Shown here piece by piece: positions 46,262 to 56,815 of a DNA stretch of 64,000 nucleotides. Origin of the DNA: Gnetum montanum (Eukaryota; Streptophyta; Gnetopsida; Gnetales; Gnetaceae); NCBI GenBank assembly GCA_015680685.1, contig MNCI01024892.1, positions 958,663 through 1,022,662 of the forward strand, read 5' to 3'. The notes under the pieces were generated by a model. It saw only the letters and a list, made by a program, of their open reading frames with translations, was not told where the DNA came from and ran no database searches. Every line of letters starts with the position of its first letter. Positions within the stretch are counted from its first letter, which is position 1. Position numbers and translations under genes: made by a program.

Positions 46262-47050
46262 GTAATGCAAGACTAGAAATTAGCCTTTAAACCCACTAAA
46301 TCTAGATATTATGAAAGAAAATTTACTATGCTAGAAAACAAGAATGCTATCTATATTTAATTATTAAAACAAAAATTACATACCCATAAAATATCCAAAA
46401 CATTCAACACACTTGAAAGATACTATAGAGCATGAGGCTCTAACATAACACAATGATTGTTCTTAATGCAAGGCACAATTGAATGAGATCAACTCATATA
46501 AGCACATAAGAGACACACAAAGAGGTTGAACACACATACACAGTTTGACCCCAAAGCTACAACAATACTCTTGCACTCTTATATTTATGCTCTCATGCCT
46601 TATCCACTTTCATCTTATGAGATCTCATGAAGAAACACATATAATATTTATTATAATTAGGAGATAAAAAATTTTAAAAAAATTCTGAAACTTAGCTTAA
46701 GGATCCTAGGCTATTAGCATCTTGTTGAGCTATTTCCCAATTTGAAACACCCAACTCTAAAGTTTTCCTGGCCATATAGGTTATCTCTAGTCTTTCTTAG
46801 ATCATTTCACTAACAAACACAACTTGTAGGTGGGACATATCCATTGAGTGTGGGATGTCTCAATCATATGTGGGACATCTCACCTTGGACATCACCCAAG
46901 GTATGGAACATCTCACATGAGAGGTGAGATTTCTTACTTGAATTTGGAATGTCTCACAAGAGAAGACTATTGCACAGTTAAGATGTCTCCCTTGGATTTG
47001 GAAAATCTCTTACAAAGTGCCTACACTCAACCCAAATATCTTTTTGATCC
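46262..47050 (-). repeat. Probable 5' LTR of the host gypsy element
   Basis: Non-coding DNA to the right of the PBS. At 46830-46990 it carries repeated words in both orientations (GGGATGTCTC, GGGACATCTC, GGACATC, GAACATCTCAC, GAATGTCTCAC), a dyad-rich U3-like cluster. The right end could not be fixed because no second LTR exists in the window. Confidence 0.5.
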
Positions 47051-48970
47051 TGAAGATGTCTCTCTAGCCTTCCGAATTCTACAAAACTATTTGTATGACA
47101 AGGAAAAGGGAACTAGAAGAGGTGTCCCTACACCATTCCAATAAAATGAGGTTAGATACATGAGTTCATTTTTCATTATGAAGAGTTGGATCTTTGTTTA
47201 ATGAAGATGGATCAATTATTTAGCTTATTATCTAATAAATATTATTATGAATTTTTTAGGAGAGGAAATAGAATTTTCAAAACTCCAAATAATTTGACTA
47301 TAGGTGCGCCTCTAAGACATATAGCGACCATCATATATTAAAAGAATTATAGATGAATATAATTATAGATAGTCATTTGGAATGATGGTAATGTGTTCAT
47401 TTCTTAGGTCAAAGAGCTGGGCTCAAGCTTGGGTTCAACCACTTGAAGAGGTTAGGCTTTTGCTCTTCTACTAATCCTTTGAGGACCTCGATTAGCAAGA
47501 TGAGCATCATGTATCTAGGTGATGATCCTTATAGAGGAATATAATTATACCTTTAAGTGTAACTTGAACTAATAGCCACTTTCCTAACAAGACAATGAGC
47601 TAACCACTTAAGCTACTTATCCCTACCTAACAAATATTATCAAAGTGAAACTCATATCTCTTGTTATCTAAGTGAAGGTAGCATAAATTCTTTTTTCCAC
47701 TTATATTACCTAGAATGTTTTACTTACCTAATTTAGAAATATAAATTAAATGAATAAATAGGAATAAAACAAGAAATAGAAGCAAAGTTAAGAAACTCCA
47801 TAATTTTCATCAACCTATAAAATCAAGAAATGTAGTTGTAATTCTACCATAAGGGCTATATTTTAAGATGGAAGGGCTTGATCTTGCTTCTCAAATTCTT
47901 CTTTAGGAATTAACTAAAATAACTTGGTAACATGGAAGAATTATTTATTATACCAAATGTAATCTAAGATCTTGATGAAGAAACATGTTAATCAGTCTTC
48001 CATAATCATGGTAGCATAATTAGTAAAGTATGGTTTTTAATGAATACTATTCATTAACATAATCTATTTTTTAATTTTTGGATTTAACTAATCTACTAGT
48101 TATTTTAAATAGGTGAAGTATGCACTAACTCATGGAATGCTATAGTAAATGAATGGAAACATCTTTTTCAAATCAAGTTCTTCTTTCAAAGGCTCTTTCA
48201 CATGTTTGTATTTTAAGAATTGATGAACACCACTTTTAGCTATCATATTAAAGTCTGCAAAGAGGATGAACATGACTAGGTCAAGTATGATATGTGTTAG
48301 AAATAGCTTATACTTCAAGCTTTTTTAAATCTAATTAATCAAGTAGGATACTTTTCAAAGTCTCATATTTGGCCATGTTGGCTTAATAATCAAATGTGTG
48401 ATAACCACACATACATATCTTCATAAGGATTATATTTTAAGTTCCAATGCTAAGGCTATATGGCTTCTCTAGAATCTCAATCATTCTTTTATCTCCTTGA
48501 CTTGAAGTTATAGAATTCCAAAAATTATATACTCTATTCTTTATTTGAATCTTTGTATTAATTTAAACATTTCTTCTATATAGAAGATCACACATCCATC
48601 CATGTTATGATTTCTATAGTAGCTAATTAGTATGGCTCATAGGAAGAACTGTCACATGAACCTTTTGCTTGTAGATGCCGTATCTCAACTTTTGTAACTC
48701 AGGTTGAAATTGGAGTAGAAATTTCCCTAGTAGAACTTCTTGTAAGTATAAAAAAATACATTAAAATCTTGTAATTCTACAAGGATGCATAAGTATTAGT
48801 ATTTTTGCAAATTCAAGGCCTAAGATGGATAGAGAAAATGTTGTCTTTCATTGGCTATGGATCTTGCAAGCACATTGTATATTGCAACCTTCATGCTTAT
48901 TCTTGGATTTTCTCCTAGCTGATTCCCTCTCATAGGTATCATACATATTGTTAAGAAAATATCATGATTC
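47051..48970. other. Non-coding stretch
   Basis: No gene seen. One SINE-like segment at 47555-47625. The rest is AT-rich with no recognisable repeat. Confidence 0.4.
47555..47625 (-). repeat. tRNA-like (SINE head) segment
   Basis: On the minus strand TAGCTTAAGTGGTTAGCTCATTG and, about 35 bp on, TTAGTTCAAGTTAC resemble pol III A and B boxes (TRGCNNAGTNGG, GGTTCGANNCC). The stems do not pair well, so it is not an intact tRNA. Confidence 0.35.
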
Positions 48971-48975
48971 TCCAT
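48971..48975 (+). repeat. Target site duplication of element 2, left (TCCAT)
   Basis: TCCAT, identical to 56811-56815. Confidence 0.85.
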
Positions 48976-49843
48976 TAATGAGTCATTATTTAGTGGCCCT
49001 GATGTTAAATATGTGACGTCGAAGCCTTGATGTCATGTACCTAATGTCAGAGTTAATAAGTGACATTAGATAGCTGACGTTGCCTCATCTAGAGATGCCT
49101 ATAAATATGATGTTCGAGTACTTGGATGGAATAGTAGGAGTCAGGAAGATAGTTTAGTTTTTAGTTGCTTCTTTTAAAAGTCTATTATTCCCAATGCATG
49201 CCCATAGTGTAATGTTTGTAATCATATGACACATTTGTTCGAGTGTAATGTACTTGGACATGTTACATGACTAGTAATAAACATCAAGATTACTTCCATC
49301 ATTGTAGAAAACACTTAGATTATTATTGCTTTAATTATTTATTACTTTCTTTAGTTAATTGTTTACATGTATTGTTATTTACTGTTTCTATTATTAAGTG
49401 GAATGTGTATGCCTTAATCACGAGAATTTTACTAGAAGTACTTGGTAATCCAAAAGTGTATCATTTGGCACAACCATTAACATACACTTGGTAATCCAAA
49501 AAGTAGCCTCATGAAGTCCAAGACAAGTACAAAAAATTAAGTGTGGATACTCATTATCCATAGGCCAGTTTAGATCTTATTTTCCATTATTCATTAGTTA
49601 ATTAATCCATCTCTTTATCATCATCAGAAGTAGTGTAGAATTAGAAACAACATCATACACCTCACTTTGGACTAAACCATATGTGACAAAGCTCCCACTA
49701 GTCCAAGTGGGAAGACATCAAATTACGATCAAAGCATAATGATCTAGATGCCACAACTAGTCATATCCATATAATTCAACCAAATTGTGCATGAACACTT
49801 GTAATTCATATGGTTAAGCGTAGGGGTACCTCTCCACTCATCA
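48976..49843 (+). repeat. 5' LTR of element 2
   Basis: 868 bp, starts TAATGAGTCATTATTTAGTGG (family start with one change), ends CCACTCATCA. TATAAATA is at 49100-49107. The dyad array (49008-49080) contains TGACGTC, TTGATGTCATGTAC (49027-49040), AATGTCAG, GTGACATTAG and CTGACGTT. A TTGGTAATCC doublet follows in U5. Confidence 0.92.
49008..49107 (+). promoter_or_regulatory. LTR promoter of element 2: TGAYGTCA-type dyad array plus TATA
   Basis: Words of the form TGACGTC / TGATGTCA / TGACATT recur in both orientations within 75 bp, then TATAAATA at 49100. TGATGTCATGTAC (49028-49040) is present as its exact reverse complement at 53778-53790, upstream of the internal promoter. Confidence 0.7.
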
Positions 49844-49844
49844 T

Positions 49845-49862
49845 TGGTATCATTGCTGGGGA
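49845..49862 (+). other. Primer binding site of element 2
   Basis: TGGTATCATTGCTGGGGA two bases after the LTR end; family PBS with transitions. Confidence 0.85.
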
Positions 49863-49970
49863 TGGTGCTAGCTATCTAGATTAGTTATATTATACATAAT
49901 CACTGTAAATGGTATTAATGATATATCTTTTAGAAAAATATCAAATCATATACACTATAAACTAGCAACC

Positions 49971-52260
49971 ATGTCTCTTCCACATGGAAATGACAATGCA
50001 TGATATAGCAAACACATTCATTAGAGAAATAATGCAATATACAATGAAGAAGATTAGAGTGATCAACCTTATGTAGGGGTTTCTTATGATCATGACCACC
50101 CTGACTACACTCAAAGACTACATTCACCTAAGGTTGAAAATCTTGGAGAAGATGATGTAGGTCCTAAACTAGGGAAGGCCTCAAGGCCTAAGACCTCCTC
50201 AAAACTTAGAAACGATAAACCAAGGGACCCAAAAGAACATCATAGAAGCCATGGAAATTCTTCTAGTTCCTCATCTTCCTCTTCCCCTTCAATGTCTAGT
50301 TCTAATGAAGATGAATGTCAGTATAGAAATAGAGCTCCATTAAAGGATTGGACTAAAAATCAAAATCGAACCCATGGAAAAAGTCAAAGGGGATACCATG
50401 AACATAGAAACTTCCCTCACAATTTGTTTGATGATGATGAATCCTTATTGGCCACTAAGAGTCTAATGCATATCACAAAGGCCATTAAGATATCTGGTAA
50501 GCATCACAAAAAGAGTCATTTACCTAGGCTTGACATGAATAATATTCCTAAATTTGGAAGAGGCTATGATTCAGATCCACAACATCATTTACAAGCCTTC
50601 CATGATACCTGTGCTTTCTACAACATTGAGAGTGAATGAAAAAAGCTTAAGCTCTTTCCTAGGATACTAATTGATAGAGCTAAAGTGTGGTATTAATCAT
50701 TGATACAAAACTCAATCCAATGATGGTTTATGATGTTGGAACTATTCAACAAGAAGTACCAAACATATGTAAGATTGTCCAATTTAAGGAGACAAATCCA
50801 AGAATGGAAGTGAGAATAGCATGAACCCTTGGACATGACCTTAGATAGATATTATTTCTTATTGAATAGATGCCCAAGCCATGGTTTCTTTGAGGAAATG
50901 AAACTTTTGCATGAGAAACCCTTGGGATGCATGCCCGAGGGCAATTATATGAGCTCCAAGCCCATTAGATCGAAGAGTTAATAGAGCATGTGGCAAAGGA
51001 AGAAGGAGAGATATGTAAATGGAAGAATGTAGATAAATATCAATGGGATCCAACTCTTCAACAAAAGGAGGTCCAAATCTATGATAAGGAGAATGAAACT
51101 AATCCTGATAAGGTGATCCCACAACAAACCTTGTTGATACAAGAGTCTATTAATGAATTAGGAGAAAAGTTTAATAGGATGTCCAAATGGATATATGAAA
51201 AAATTTCAACTCTCATTGATATAGTTAAGGAGAGGATCATGCAAAATAAGCTAGGCAATCACAATAAACAGAGGACATAGAACCAAGAAACAACTAGGAA
51301 CACTTTTCAGCAAATGAGAAAAGTGGCTAATGAAAGTGAGGCTAAAGACTCAACCATAGACAAAGATGATGGATGCGACCTATGCATATATGAACATATG
51401 AAAGGCCAATGCTCCATATTTTTGCATCTATAGGAGTATTGGATAGGTGCCTTAAATCTAACGTTTGTGCAAAAGCACATGCCTGGGAAACTTCCTCTCC
51501 CATAAGGTAATTATAGATAGTCCCACAACTGATCATACCATCCTAGGAGGTCTTATTACCAGCCTCAACACAATCATCAATCATAGTGGAAAAAACCATA
51601 TTCATGGGGGTGGCCATCACCAAATAAGCCATATTCACCAAAACTACATGGATATTACATTCAACACCCTATTTCTCCAACTAGTTCTATATCCTCTACT
51701 TCTAATCACCACTACCACTCTCCTAAGTACCATCAATACATGACATCCCCTGAAGGTTCACCACCCCATGCCTCTTACCATCCAACCTACCCTCAATATT
51801 CTCATAATTCACCTCATTATATGCCAACATCAAGGACATTGAAGGGGTTCACACCATAATATCAACAAACAAATTTCACTTGTGCTACAAATGTGCATAA
51901 ACATGTTGACACTAGTGGGTCTCAACCGCAATGTAGGAAATGTCCCTTCTGGAGGAAAGGTCATAAGCTAAAGCAAACCATGCATGAACCCACCACATCA
52001 TCTGAGCCAGCACAATGCCATTTTGGTGCATCACCTTCCCTATCTCAACCAATTTCCTCTAACCATATACATGGGCCACCATTCATCAATACTCCAATCC
52101 CAATTCCAAACAGTGAATCTACAAGTATAGGGAGACAAATAAATCCATGCATAATGTATCATGCTCAAGGATGCAATCATGGGCTAGCCATCTATAATGT
52201 TAGCACACCTCATACCCTAACCCACCATACATTTAACAATCAAGCGTGTGACCAATAATT
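49971..52260 (+). pseudogene. gag: Gag polyprotein remnant of element 2
   Basis: ATG at 49971 is in frame with MSSSNEDECQYRNRAPLKDW at 50292. Then SLLATKSLMHITKA, LDMNNIPKFGRGYDSDPQH, LQAFHD, AKVWY, MLELFNKKYQTYVRLSNLRR, EPLDMTLDRYYFLLN, LGMHARGQLYELQ and VAKEEGEICKWKN. A short deletion removes the HIIDGL..ETRE part. The zinc knuckle C-D-L-C-I-Y-E-H-M-K-G-Q-C (51374-51412) is intact as CX2CX3HX4C, one residue shorter than the retroviral CX2CX4HX4C. A second Cys motif, C-R-K-C-P-F-W-R-K-G-H, is near 51930. A Pro/His/Thr-rich tail runs to 52260. Stops disrupt it. Confidence 0.88.
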
Positions 52261-53344
52261 TTTCTACCTAGCCACCACACCACCAATAAACACCTAGTGG
52301 TTGGGGCATGAATGGTTACCAACGTTGCATACATGCATGGATCCTATTCATCCACTTATTAATCCTAGCCATAGACAAATGTTTAGTTGTGAGGGTTACC
52401 CCCCATTATAATCCTCAATATTTTTAAGTGTGATTTATCTTTTTGTTTTACAATTTTTTTCCCTTTTCATATTTCTTATTTCAATTTTCAAATTTTTTTA
52501 GTTGTTGTTTTTATTTTCTTTTGTAATCTCACTTGTGAATACAATGATCATGTTTTCTAATTAGGTGAGCTTTTATCTATGTTGTCAAGCCATAAGGGAC
52601 TGATTATTTGGACATTGAGACCATAATATCCATCCACACATTTCATTAATAAGAGGTTCTCATCCTAGTCATAATGGTAATCTTTTCCATCATCCAACCT
52701 AAAAATAACTGCATAATCATTATGTCTAGACATAAGAGTGCAAAACCAAGTTGGAATGTGAAGTGTGTGACACCAAGGGAATTTGTGGATTCTCTTTGGC
52801 CCATTCTATAAGTTCTATCATGTTGATGAGGTTGTAACCATATCCTTCTAGATCTATTGGAAAATGGAAGCAAAAACAACTTAAACCAGCACTAAATAAA
52901 CTTTTGTTGATCCCATTGGAAAGACATGTACCCATGCCTAAAGGTTGGTGGCTTCTCAACCCCATAAAAAACCCAATAATTATGCCATAATAGTGCTTCT
53001 CCCTTGGACGAAATGCCAAGTGATGTTACCCCTCATGACTTTGATGGTCTTATGGTTGTCTACCAATGGGATGAAATGATGTGGTGTCACTAAAATGGGG
53101 TTTGGACTTAGTCTGAATCATGGAAAGAAGGACACATGGTTATTAACCATTAATAACACATGAGGTTTTATTATGATCATGGTACACCACCTCATGTCCC
53201 AATTTCTGCAATCCCCTTTATGGTCAATCTCATATCGTTGTTCGGATGAGCATAGCTTGTGGTTTTGTTTAACATGGAGTTATTATCTCAATCTAATATT
53301 TTTAATGTGTGTGTTTTATTTCATAGGTACGTGTTTCATTCAAC
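52261..53344 (+). other. Post-gag non-coding region of element 2
   Basis: T-rich tract at 52430-52530. Otherwise no protein pattern; short frames on the minus strand here are not conserved in elements M or 1. Confidence 0.45.
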
Positions 53345-53434
53345 CCCTTTAGTGCCTATGGACCTTATAGGTGTGGTTACATAAGGGCAACATAGGCTAG
53401 AGTCTACTTTGGGGAGGATCCACTTGTGTAACTT
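53345..53434 (+). repeat. Conserved post-gag block (element 2 copy)
   Basis: AGTGCCTATGGACC, GTGTGGTTACATAAGGGCAA and TTTGGGGAGGATCCACTTG match 1782-1871 (minus) and 37211-37300. Confidence 0.55.
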
Positions 53435-53737
53435 TTGTGACTCATACTTGTTTTACACAATCCCACTATTTTTCACATTCCAAGTGCTCAAATTAATATC
53501 TTTTCTTGTTTCCCTTCTTATGAAATTGATTTTTCCTGCAACCTTGATTTTAGTGTCTTTTTCTTTCTCATTCTAATGTTTCTCATGTCGATGACCTCAC
53601 CCTATCATACTTTTAGTGCCTTTAATTAATTTTTTTTACTTATCTAGAATGCTAAACTTAACTTTAAACCTTCCAACAAATCCCTGAGCTTTAGTTTGCA
53701 TGTTCATTGATTCCATAAAATGCAAAAATTTGGACCT

Positions 53738-53827
53738 CTACATCGTGTACCCAACATCGAGTCTAACTTGACATCATGTACATGACATCACATACTTGAT
53801 GTTCGGTCTCAAAAAAGGCTATAAATA
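53738..53827 (+). promoter_or_regulatory. Internal promoter of element 2: dyad array plus TATA
   Basis: ACATCGTGTACCCAACATCG, TTGACATCATGTACATGACATCA and TTGATGTTCGG form an array of ACATC / GATGT half-sites. The segment TGACATCATGTACATGACATCA contains overlapping inverted and direct copies. TATAAATA follows at 53820-53827. Array type and distance to TATA mirror the element's own LTR promoter. The downstream leader aligns with the leader of element M. Confidence 0.7.
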
Positions 53828-54078
53828 TGACCCCCACAGTACTTAGATCTTCATTTCCATTATTTTCTACTTAGGGAGTTGTTGAAATGTTTTCTCACGA
53901 ATTAGAGCTTTGCTCCTCCATCTTCCATTTGTGATCTCTAGCTCTTTAACACTCCAATTTTCATGCCATTCGAATCTATTAGAATCCAGAGTGTTCAACT
54001 TAGTCATAGGGGGCTACTGGCGTGCAAACCTTGCACTCATTTGCTAAATTTTGCTATTGCTTAGAAGGTATCACAAGG
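53828..54078 (+). other. Leader of the downstream gene with polypurine-like tract (element 2)
   Basis: Colinear with 1168-1410 (minus). TAGTCATAGGGGGCTA (54001-54016) resembles the polypurine tract of this family. No upstream reading frame of note. Confidence 0.45.
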
Positions 54079-54381
54079 GTAAGAATGTTGAGAACCTTAG
54101 GAATTATAATGAAAAATCACTCATGGTAATGCCAGAAATTCACTTTTTCTAATCCACAGGCCCATAACCATTATTATAAGCCACATATAACAAAAAATAA
54201 AACTAGTTGCAAGGGTTGTAGAAAGAGTTAGACACTGTTTGGGGGATTTTTCTTGAAAATTTTCCTAACCCTCCAGTCATATGCATTATGAACTTAATGA
54301 ACTAAGGTTATGAGTAAGGTATAAATTGATTGATGATAATAAACATAACCTTGGTAATAAGTGGTTTTTGCTTGATTGTAG
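54079..54381 (+). other. Predicted intron before the downstream gene (element 2)
   Basis: Donor AAGG|GTAAGA at 54079 and acceptor TTGCTTGATTGTAG ending 54381 bound 303 bp; the next base starts ATGGCCCC. The same donor and acceptor positions are found in element M. Splicing would place the ATG at the exon junction. Confidence 0.55.
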
Positions 54382-55790
54382 ATGGCCCCAAAAAGAGGTG
54401 CTCAAGTTAAACCCTTGCAAAGATCCACTAAGAATCCATGTGACGATTGTAGTTAGCAAGGAGAACATGAGGAACATGCTAAGTAGGAGGCTAAGTTCTT
54501 CAGTATTCATCAAGAGGCCCCTGCTACTAGGTAGTTGGCCCAAGGAGAGGTAGTAGAAGTATCAGCCCCCAAATAGGGACAAGATCTCACATTTCCCACT
54601 AACTACCTTACTACCACCTTGGAAAAATCCACACTAGCTTCAATCATTTTGGAAATGAACTTTAGTTCATTTGTGGAGTTTGCTTCATAAGCAGTGCGAA
54701 CACAACTCAAAGTGTCCCCATTGTGGCCTATCTTGTTTGATAGTGGTGAATGGTACCTAGGTGAAGTCCATCAATTCTAGCATAATAAATATGAGGGCAC
54801 CACTATTAACATCTGCAAGGTGATCATCTCTTACTTGATCAAGGACATTACTGTAGCTCTCAAACTACCCAATAAAGGGGCTAAGGTTGCTCACCGGTCC
54901 ACCAAATCCAACCCTGAAACAAAGAAACTATGGCTAAGATGGGCATATGACAAAGAAGAGAAGTCATACAATGAAATGACTCTAGAGGAGAAAAGATACT
55001 TCAATATTGGGATGTACCATCTATTTCCCATGAAAGGGCTCAATCAAATCTTCACTTATGCAACCAAGGGAAGTACCATTTTAATGGAAAAATTTGCAGT
55101 CAACCTTTCCCAGTATTACTTCACTAAAATCCAATGGCGATTGAAAGAAACAAAATCAAGGAGACCAAAACTTCCATTTCCCTATTTAATTAGAAAGCTA
55201 TGCAAGTGCATGAAAATCTTGGGATATACCAATGATATCCCTAGGAAGGCTCAACATGCCTCCTTCATAGAACTCTTGAAAACTATAGCATCAAGAAAGG
55301 ATTTTAGTGAAGAATAAGAAATAGAGAAGGAGGCTATACCATAAATAGAGATGCAACAAGAGCCTAAACAGAATCCACAAGCACAAGCTCCAGCATCGCC
55401 GTTGCAAGATTATAGGCCTTCAATAAGTCATTTGCAAAGGATTGCTAACATTGTTACTAGGGAAGTAGGGACAAGGCCAATCTCTTCTCAATCATGGACG
55501 ATGTTGTACAACCCATCGTATCAGTTGATCAAATGTGATGAGAGATCTCAATGCAATTAGAAGAAAAGGAATCCTAATGATTATGCCATATCTTTGGGAA
55601 TTTTGCATCCTTCCAAGTGACATTAGAAATGGAAGAAGGTGCCATAGTGGTGATGCTACAACATGAGGATGTGGTAGGTGCAACAGAGATGATCACTGAT
55701 CACATCAAAGAGTCATTCAATGTGCCTATTGTGCCCCTAATAGATCTAGTAGGAACTAGAGATGCTTTTTTTTATTTTGTTTTGTAATAA
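54382..55790 (+). pseudogene. Downstream gene of element 2 (unknown function, decayed)
   Basis: From ATG 54382 one frame continues to 55560 with scattered stops (mostly TAG). After a frameshift coding-like sequence continues to about 55790 (VTLEMEEGAIVVML...DHIKESFNVPIVPLIDLVGT). It aligns residue by residue with 945-1: MAPKRGAQ start, FFSIHQEAP, TLEKS..ASIILEMNFSSF, SPLWPILFDSGEWYLGEVHQ, TTINICKV.ISYLIKDI, NPETKKLWLRWAYDK, KRYFNIGMYHLFPMKGL, PKLPFPYLIRKLCKCMKILG, YTNDIPRKAQ, FIELLKTIASRK. Then a Gln/Pro-rich segment (NPQAQAPASP). Total about 470 codons. No catalytic motif, zinc finger or membrane segment is obvious; it is basic in the middle. Function unknown; in Athila-like elements this position holds an env-like or other accessory ORF. 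Confidence 0.75.
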
Positions 55791-55884
55791 TGTGTTCCAT
55801 TTTTGTACTGCACCACTGCGACATGCAAAGTGTTGATTATTTTGTTCATTGATTGAGTTGGTCAATAATCCCAATATTTTGTAA

Positions 55885-55896
55885 GGAACTTGTTCC
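55885..55896 (+). other. Small stem GGAAC-TT-GTTCC before the 3' LTR
   Basis: Found 47 bp before the 3' LTR within a segment (AATATTTTGTAAGGAACTTG) shared with element 1 (38192-38212). In element 1 one stem pair is lost. Possibly an RNA structure near the polypurine tract. Confidence 0.3.
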
Positions 55897-55942
55897 TCAT
55901 TTTTTTAACTTAAGGATGAGTTTTCATTCAGTTGTGGGGATA

Positions 55943-56810
55943 CGATGAGTCATCATTTAGTGGCCGCAACATTAGATACATGACGTCAAAGCCCTGATGT
56001 TATTTAGTTGATGTTGAAGCTAATAAATGACGTTGGATACCCGACATCACCTCATCCATATATGCTTATAAATATGATGCTTAGGTACTCGGATGGAACA
56101 ATAGGAGTTAGGGAGATAGTTTAGTTTTCATTTTCTTCTCCTAAAAGTCTATTATTCCCAATGCATGTCTGTAGTGTGATGTTTGTAATCATACGACACC
56201 TTTGTTTGAGTGTGACATAATTGGCCATGTTACATGAATAGCAATAAAGATCAATATTACTTCCATCATTGCAGCATCCACTTAGATTATTATTGCTTTA
56301 ATTATTTAATACTTTCTTTAGTTAATTGTTTCCATTTATTGTTATTTACTATTCATGTTATTAAGTAGAATGTGTACGCCTTAATCATGAGCATTTAAGT
56401 GGAAGTACTTGGTGATCTAGAAGTGTATCATTTGGCACAACTAGTGACGTACACCTGGAAATTTCAGAAGTAGCCTCATGAAGTCCAAGATGTGTACATA
56501 TGATTAAGGGAAAATACTCATCACCCATAGGCTAGTTTAGATCTTATTTTCCATTATTCATTAGTTAATTAATCCATCTGTTTATCATCATCAGGAGTAG
56601 CATAAAATTAGAAACAATATCATATGCCTCACTTTGGACTAAACCATACATGACAAAGCTGCCACTAGGCCAAGTGGAAAGACAATGAACTATGATCAAA
56701 GCATAATGATCTAGATGCCACAACTAGTCCCATTCATGGAATTCAATTGGATCATGCATGAATGCTTATGATTCTTATGGTTGAGTGTAGGGGTACCTTG
56801 CCACTCATCA
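55943..56810 (+). repeat. 3' LTR of element 2
   Basis: 868 bp, start CGATGAGTCATCATTTAGTGG, end CCACTCATCA, TATAAATA at 56067-56074. Same length as the 5' LTR and similar throughout, but the dyad words differ at several places (CTGATGTTATTTAG for TTGATGTCATGTAC). Confidence 0.92.
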
Positions 56811-56815
56811 TCCAT
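56811..56815 (+). repeat. Target site duplication of element 2, right (TCCAT)
   Basis: Identical to 48971-48975. Confidence 0.85.

Larger units (their letters stand above)
48976..56810 (+). mobile_element. Element 2: complete gag-only retrotransposon with a promoter-bearing downstream gene
   Basis: 7,835 bp, two 868-bp LTRs, exact 5-bp target duplication TCCAT, family PBS, and purine tract TGGGGATA before the 3' LTR. In order inside: gag (49971-52260), T-rich tract, conserved block (53345-53434), internal dyad array with TATA (53738-53827), a leader, an intron (54079-54381), and a downstream gene (54382-55790). No pol domain is present. This is the reference copy for the architecture also seen, in reverse orientation, at 1-5524. 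Confidence 0.93.

Noticed and set aside
46848-47144. Plus-strand frame of 98 codons
   Set aside because: It lies over the repeated GGGATGTCTC words of an LTR-like region and is not conserved elsewhere.
47555-47625. A functional tRNA gene
   Set aside because: A- and B-box-like words are present but acceptor and anticodon stems do not pair; at best a SINE head.
54382-55790. Calling the downstream gene an envelope protein
   Set aside because: Position is env-like, but no signal peptide or transmembrane segment is visible, so only 'unknown function' is supported.
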